From: Saprospiraceae bacterium
Lineage (GTDB): Bacteria > Bacteroidota > Bacteroidia > Chitinophagales > Saprospiraceae
DNA: 8,799 nucleotides
Assembly (NCBI GenBank): GCA_020630895.1
Contig: JAHDII010000120.1
Coordinates: 1-8,799, forward strand
Direction of reading: 5' to 3'
Below, piece by piece: positions 7,202 through 8,799 of this stretch. Position numbers and translations under genes: made by a program. The first letter of the stretch is position 1. The number at the start of each line of letters is the position of its first letter. The notes under the pieces are model-generated. The model was not told the DNA's origin and did not search any database. It saw only the letters and a list, made by a program, of their open reading frames with translations.

Positions 7202-7287
7202 AACAAAAAGATTAAAACCCTCTTAGATTTATAAGGGGCAAAAACAAAAAAACTTTAAGGTTATATCAAATGGATATAACCTTTTTT
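7202..7287 (+). ncRNA. Candidate small RNA between convergent genes
   Basis: If the promoter at 7167-7197 is real, transcription would start near 7202 and stop at the terminator U-tract near 7287, giving an RNA of about 85 nt. It would hold a first hairpin, CCC-T-CTTA (7218-7225) pairing with TAAG-GGG (7232-7238) with one bulged T and a 6-nt loop, an A-rich unpaired linker (about 7239-7252), and the terminator hairpin. No open reading frame of use lies inside. The GC-containing stem stands out in this very AT-rich gap. No known RNA family is recognised. Confidence 0.3.
7257..7287. terminator. Strong intrinsic terminator, usable from both sides
   Basis: AAGGTTATATC (7257-7267) and GATATAACCTT (7273-7283) form a perfect 11-bp stem with a 5-nt loop. 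Reading right, the stem runs directly into a U-tract (7282-7287), the canonical form. Reading left, a run of seven T (minus strand of 7246-7252) begins four bases after the stem, so it can also end the bshA-DUF6122 transcript, whose stop codon is at 7307, 23 bp away. Confidence 0.85.
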
Positions 7288-7306
7288 ATTTTGTAACTAA
7301 TAAAGG

Positions 7307-7666
7307 TTAATAAAAGATAGAATTTTGAAAACAGGAATTACAATAAGAAAAAGTCCAAAAACAATCTAACAAATCTACTAACATATGAAATAACAAGCCT
7401 AAACTAATGATTGTAACTGTTTTGTTTTTACTGAAAAAAAAGAAAAGGGAATAAATGATAATAGCTATTTCTGAATGTAAAAAATGAAAACCAATACTAC
7501 ATCGTTGAGCATCAAAAATAGGTTGAGAGAATAAATGATCCAAATCAACAACCATTGTACTTAATAAAATAAGCCATACTTTTTTCCAATTAGATTTATC
7601 TAACAAAAAAGCAATGGCTCCGATAAAAATAAAATGCAAAAAATAATGTACAACTGTTTGAAGCAT
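7307..7666 (-). CDS. DUF6122 family small membrane protein
   Basis: A 119-residue membrane protein of the DUF6122 family, related in pattern to the DUF457/YdjM-type membrane-bound putative metal-dependent hydrolases. About four hydrophobic segments can be read, near residues 9-22, 29-42, 65-78 and 84-100. Conserved polar residues are H7 and H11, D41-L-D43-H44, PIFDAQRCSIGFHFLHS at 49-65 (with D52, R55, C56, H61 and H64), and H94-x3-D98-x2-D101 near the end. The histidine and aspartate set suggests a metal site within the membrane; no reaction is known. The C-terminus after C102 adds C109 and C112, a cysteine-rich tail I do not recall as typical. It starts 2 bp after the bshA stop codon, so the two are almost certainly co-transcribed and possibly translationally coupled. 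No role in thiol metabolism is shown. Confidence 0.85.
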   Translation of the reverse strand: MLQTVVHYFLHFIFIGAIAFLLDKSNWKKVWLILLSTMVVDLDHLFSQPIFDAQRCSIGFHFLHSEIAIIIYSLFFFFSKNKTVTIISLGLLFHMLVDLLDCFWTFSYCNSCFQNSIFY

Positions 7667-7668
7667 GA

Positions 7669-8799
7669 TTATAGAGGTTTATAATCATATACACTATTTT
7701 TTAAAATTTCTTCATAATATTCTTCATAAAGAGGGAGAATATTTTCTATATCAAATTGTTCTGCTTGTTGTAGTGCATTAGCTTTAAATTCTTGATGAAT
7801 GGCTTCATTAGATAAAATATAAATCGCATTTTTTGCCATATCATTAATATCATCTAATTCGCTTAAAAAACCTGTTTTCCCATGAATATTTACCTCTGGT
7901 AAACCTCCTACATTTGAAGAAATCACAGGAACTTCACAAGCCATAGCTTCTAAGGCTGCTAAACCAAAACTTTCACTAGCAGAGGGCATAATGAATAAAT
8001 CTGAAATAGCTAATAACTCTTCAACAGCTTCTTGTTTTCCTAAAAATCTAATTTCATGGCACAATCCAATTTCTCTACATAGTCTTTCAATATTAGATCT
8101 TTCAGGACCATCACCTACCAATAGTAATTTACATTTTATCTTTTCATAAATTTCTTTAAATATTAAAACAACATTTTCGACTTTTTTTACTTTTCTAAAA
8201 TTAGAAGTATGAATTAATATTTTTTCTCCATTAGGAGCAATTGCTTTTTTAAAATGATCTTTATTTGCTTTTCTAAACCGTTCTAAATCAATAAAATTAT
8301 AAATAACTCTTATATCTTTATTAATATTAAAATCATTATGGGTTTGTTTTTTTAAACTATTAGAAACCGCTGTTACGCCATCAGATTTATTAATAGCAAA
8401 TTCTACTACAGGTTTAAATGCAGGATTTATTCCTACTAAAGTAATATCAGTACCATGTAATGTTGTTACAGTAGGAATATAAAGACCATCATTCAATAAT
8501 ATTTTTTTTGCCATATATGCTACAGTAGCATGAGGAATTGCATAATGCACATGGAGCAAATCTAGTTTTTCATATTTTATAACATCAACTAATTTACTTG
8601 TTAATGCTGTATCATAAGGAGGATATTGAAATAAAGGATAATCAGCATTACTGACTTCATGATAGTAAACATTATTTTGAAAAGAATTCAATCTTACAGG
8701 TTGTTGATAGGTAATGAAATGGATATCATGTCCTTTTCGAGCTAATCCTTTGCCTAATTCTGTTGCTAAAACACCACTTCCACCATAAGTTGGATAACA
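7669..8799 (-). CDS. bshA: N-acetyl-alpha-D-glucosaminyl L-malate synthase (5' end cut by window)
   Basis: BshA is a retaining GT-B (GT4) glycosyltransferase that joins N-acetylglucosamine from UDP-GlcNAc to L-malate, the first step of bacillithiol synthesis, in the cytoplasm. The frame stays open to the right edge and its first visible residues are CYPTYGGSGVLATELGKGLA, the family's N-terminal nucleotide-sugar loop; probably only about six residues (of the MKIGIV type) are missing. Counting from the first visible residue, HVHYAIPHA lies at 83-91, TLHGTDI near 113-119, and the donor-binding E-x7-E at E276 and E284 within SESFGLAALEAMACEVPVISS, followed by NVGGLPEV. The visible 376 residues match the normal length of about 380. 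A TTG at 8689-8691 that could pose as a start is an internal leucine codon. The DUF6122 gene follows after 2 bp; the promoter is outside the window. BshB and BshC genes are not in view. Confidence 0.96.
   Translation of the reverse strand, partial: CYPTYGGSGVLATELGKGLARKGHDIHFITYQQPVRLNSFQNNVYYHEVSNADYPLFQYPPYDTALTSKLVDVIKYEKLDLLHVHYAIPHATVAYMAKKILLNDGLYIPTVTTLHGTDITLVGINPAFKPVVEFAINKSDGVTAVSNSLKKQTHNDFNINKDIRVIYNFIDLERFRKANKDHFKKAIAPNGEKILIHTSNFRKVKKVENVVLIFKEIYEKIKCKLLLVGDGPERSNIERLCREIGLCHEIRFLGKQEAVEELLAISDLFIMPSASESFGLAALEAMACEVPVISSNVGGLPEVNIHGKTGFLSELDDINDMAKNAIYILSNEAIHQEFKANALQQAEQFDIENILPLYEEYYEEILKNSVYDYKPL

Larger units (their letters stand above)
7022..7306. other. Gap between convergent genes with several structured elements
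   Basis: This 285-bp stretch separates the 3' ends of the prenyl synthase and DUF6122 genes. It holds the weak hairpin at 7077-7096, the palindrome and candidate promoter at 7164-7201, the bulged hairpin at 7218-7238 and the terminator at 7257-7287. Only tiny reading frames are present (13 and 11 codons, from 7054 and 7109). Convergent genes need little more than one terminator, so most of this content is unexplained by the neighbouring genes. Confidence 0.7.

Noticed and set aside
8689..8691. TTG as the start of a 340-residue BshA
   Set aside because: The frame stays open to the window edge and encodes the conserved BshA N-terminal CYPTYGGSG segment upstream, so the TTG is an internal leucine and the gene is cut by the window.
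1..8799. Mobile element, defence island or biosynthetic cluster
   Set aside because: No transposase, integrase, terminal repeats, CRISPR repeats, toxin-antitoxin pair or nuclease was seen, and composition looks even along the window.

Overview
The window looks like ordinary chromosomal DNA from a very AT-rich member of the Bacteroidota. Three things point there. The proteins read as Bacteroidota family members (DUF3109, DUF6122, BshA, a MoxR/DUF58 pair). Shine-Dalgarno sequences are essentially absent. The one clear intergenic promoter region matches the Bacteroidota sigma-A form TTG-N19-TAnnTTTG on both strands. I cannot resolve the order or genus. I see no insertion sequence, phage gene, CRISPR array, tRNA or rRNA, and no frameshifted gene.

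Layout. Positions 5923 down to 1 hold a leftward series: a cysteine-rich DUF3109 protein, a MoxR-type AAA+ ATPase, a secreted or membrane-anchored protein of unknown function with a duplicated N-terminal domain and a DUF3298-like C-terminus, a DUF58 protein with an intact MIDAS site, and, after a 116-bp gap, a fused two-domain oligopeptide-type ABC ATPase cut by the left edge of the window. The first four are separated by only 29-35 bp and look like one operon. Positions 6029-7021 hold a rightward polyprenyl diphosphate synthase gene. Positions 8799 down to 7307 hold a leftward pair: bshA, missing about six N-terminal residues at the window edge, and a small DUF6122 membrane protein starting 2 bp after it.

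Control regions. The 105-bp gap at 5924-6028 carries two divergent promoters that overlap almost completely, one for the DUF3109-MoxR-DUF58 series and one for the prenyl synthase, each with 19-bp spacing. The 285-bp gap at 7022-7306 lies between convergent genes and should be nearly empty, yet it holds a perfect 20-bp palindrome inside the spacer of a near-consensus promoter, then a small hairpin, then a strong 11-bp-stem terminator. Together these look like a small regulated RNA of about 85 nt; that is the least explained part of the window.

How the genes work together. MoxR and DUF58 proteins are known to occur together as an ATPase chaperone plus a von Willebrand-type partner, usually with BatA/BatB/BatD genes. 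Here no Bat gene is seen, and an uncharacterised exported protein sits between the two. It is the natural candidate for a client or partner, but this is inference. BshA starts bacillithiol synthesis; the prenyl synthase makes isoprenoid chains. No functional link between these and the MoxR cluster is shown by the sequence beyond the shared promoter region.
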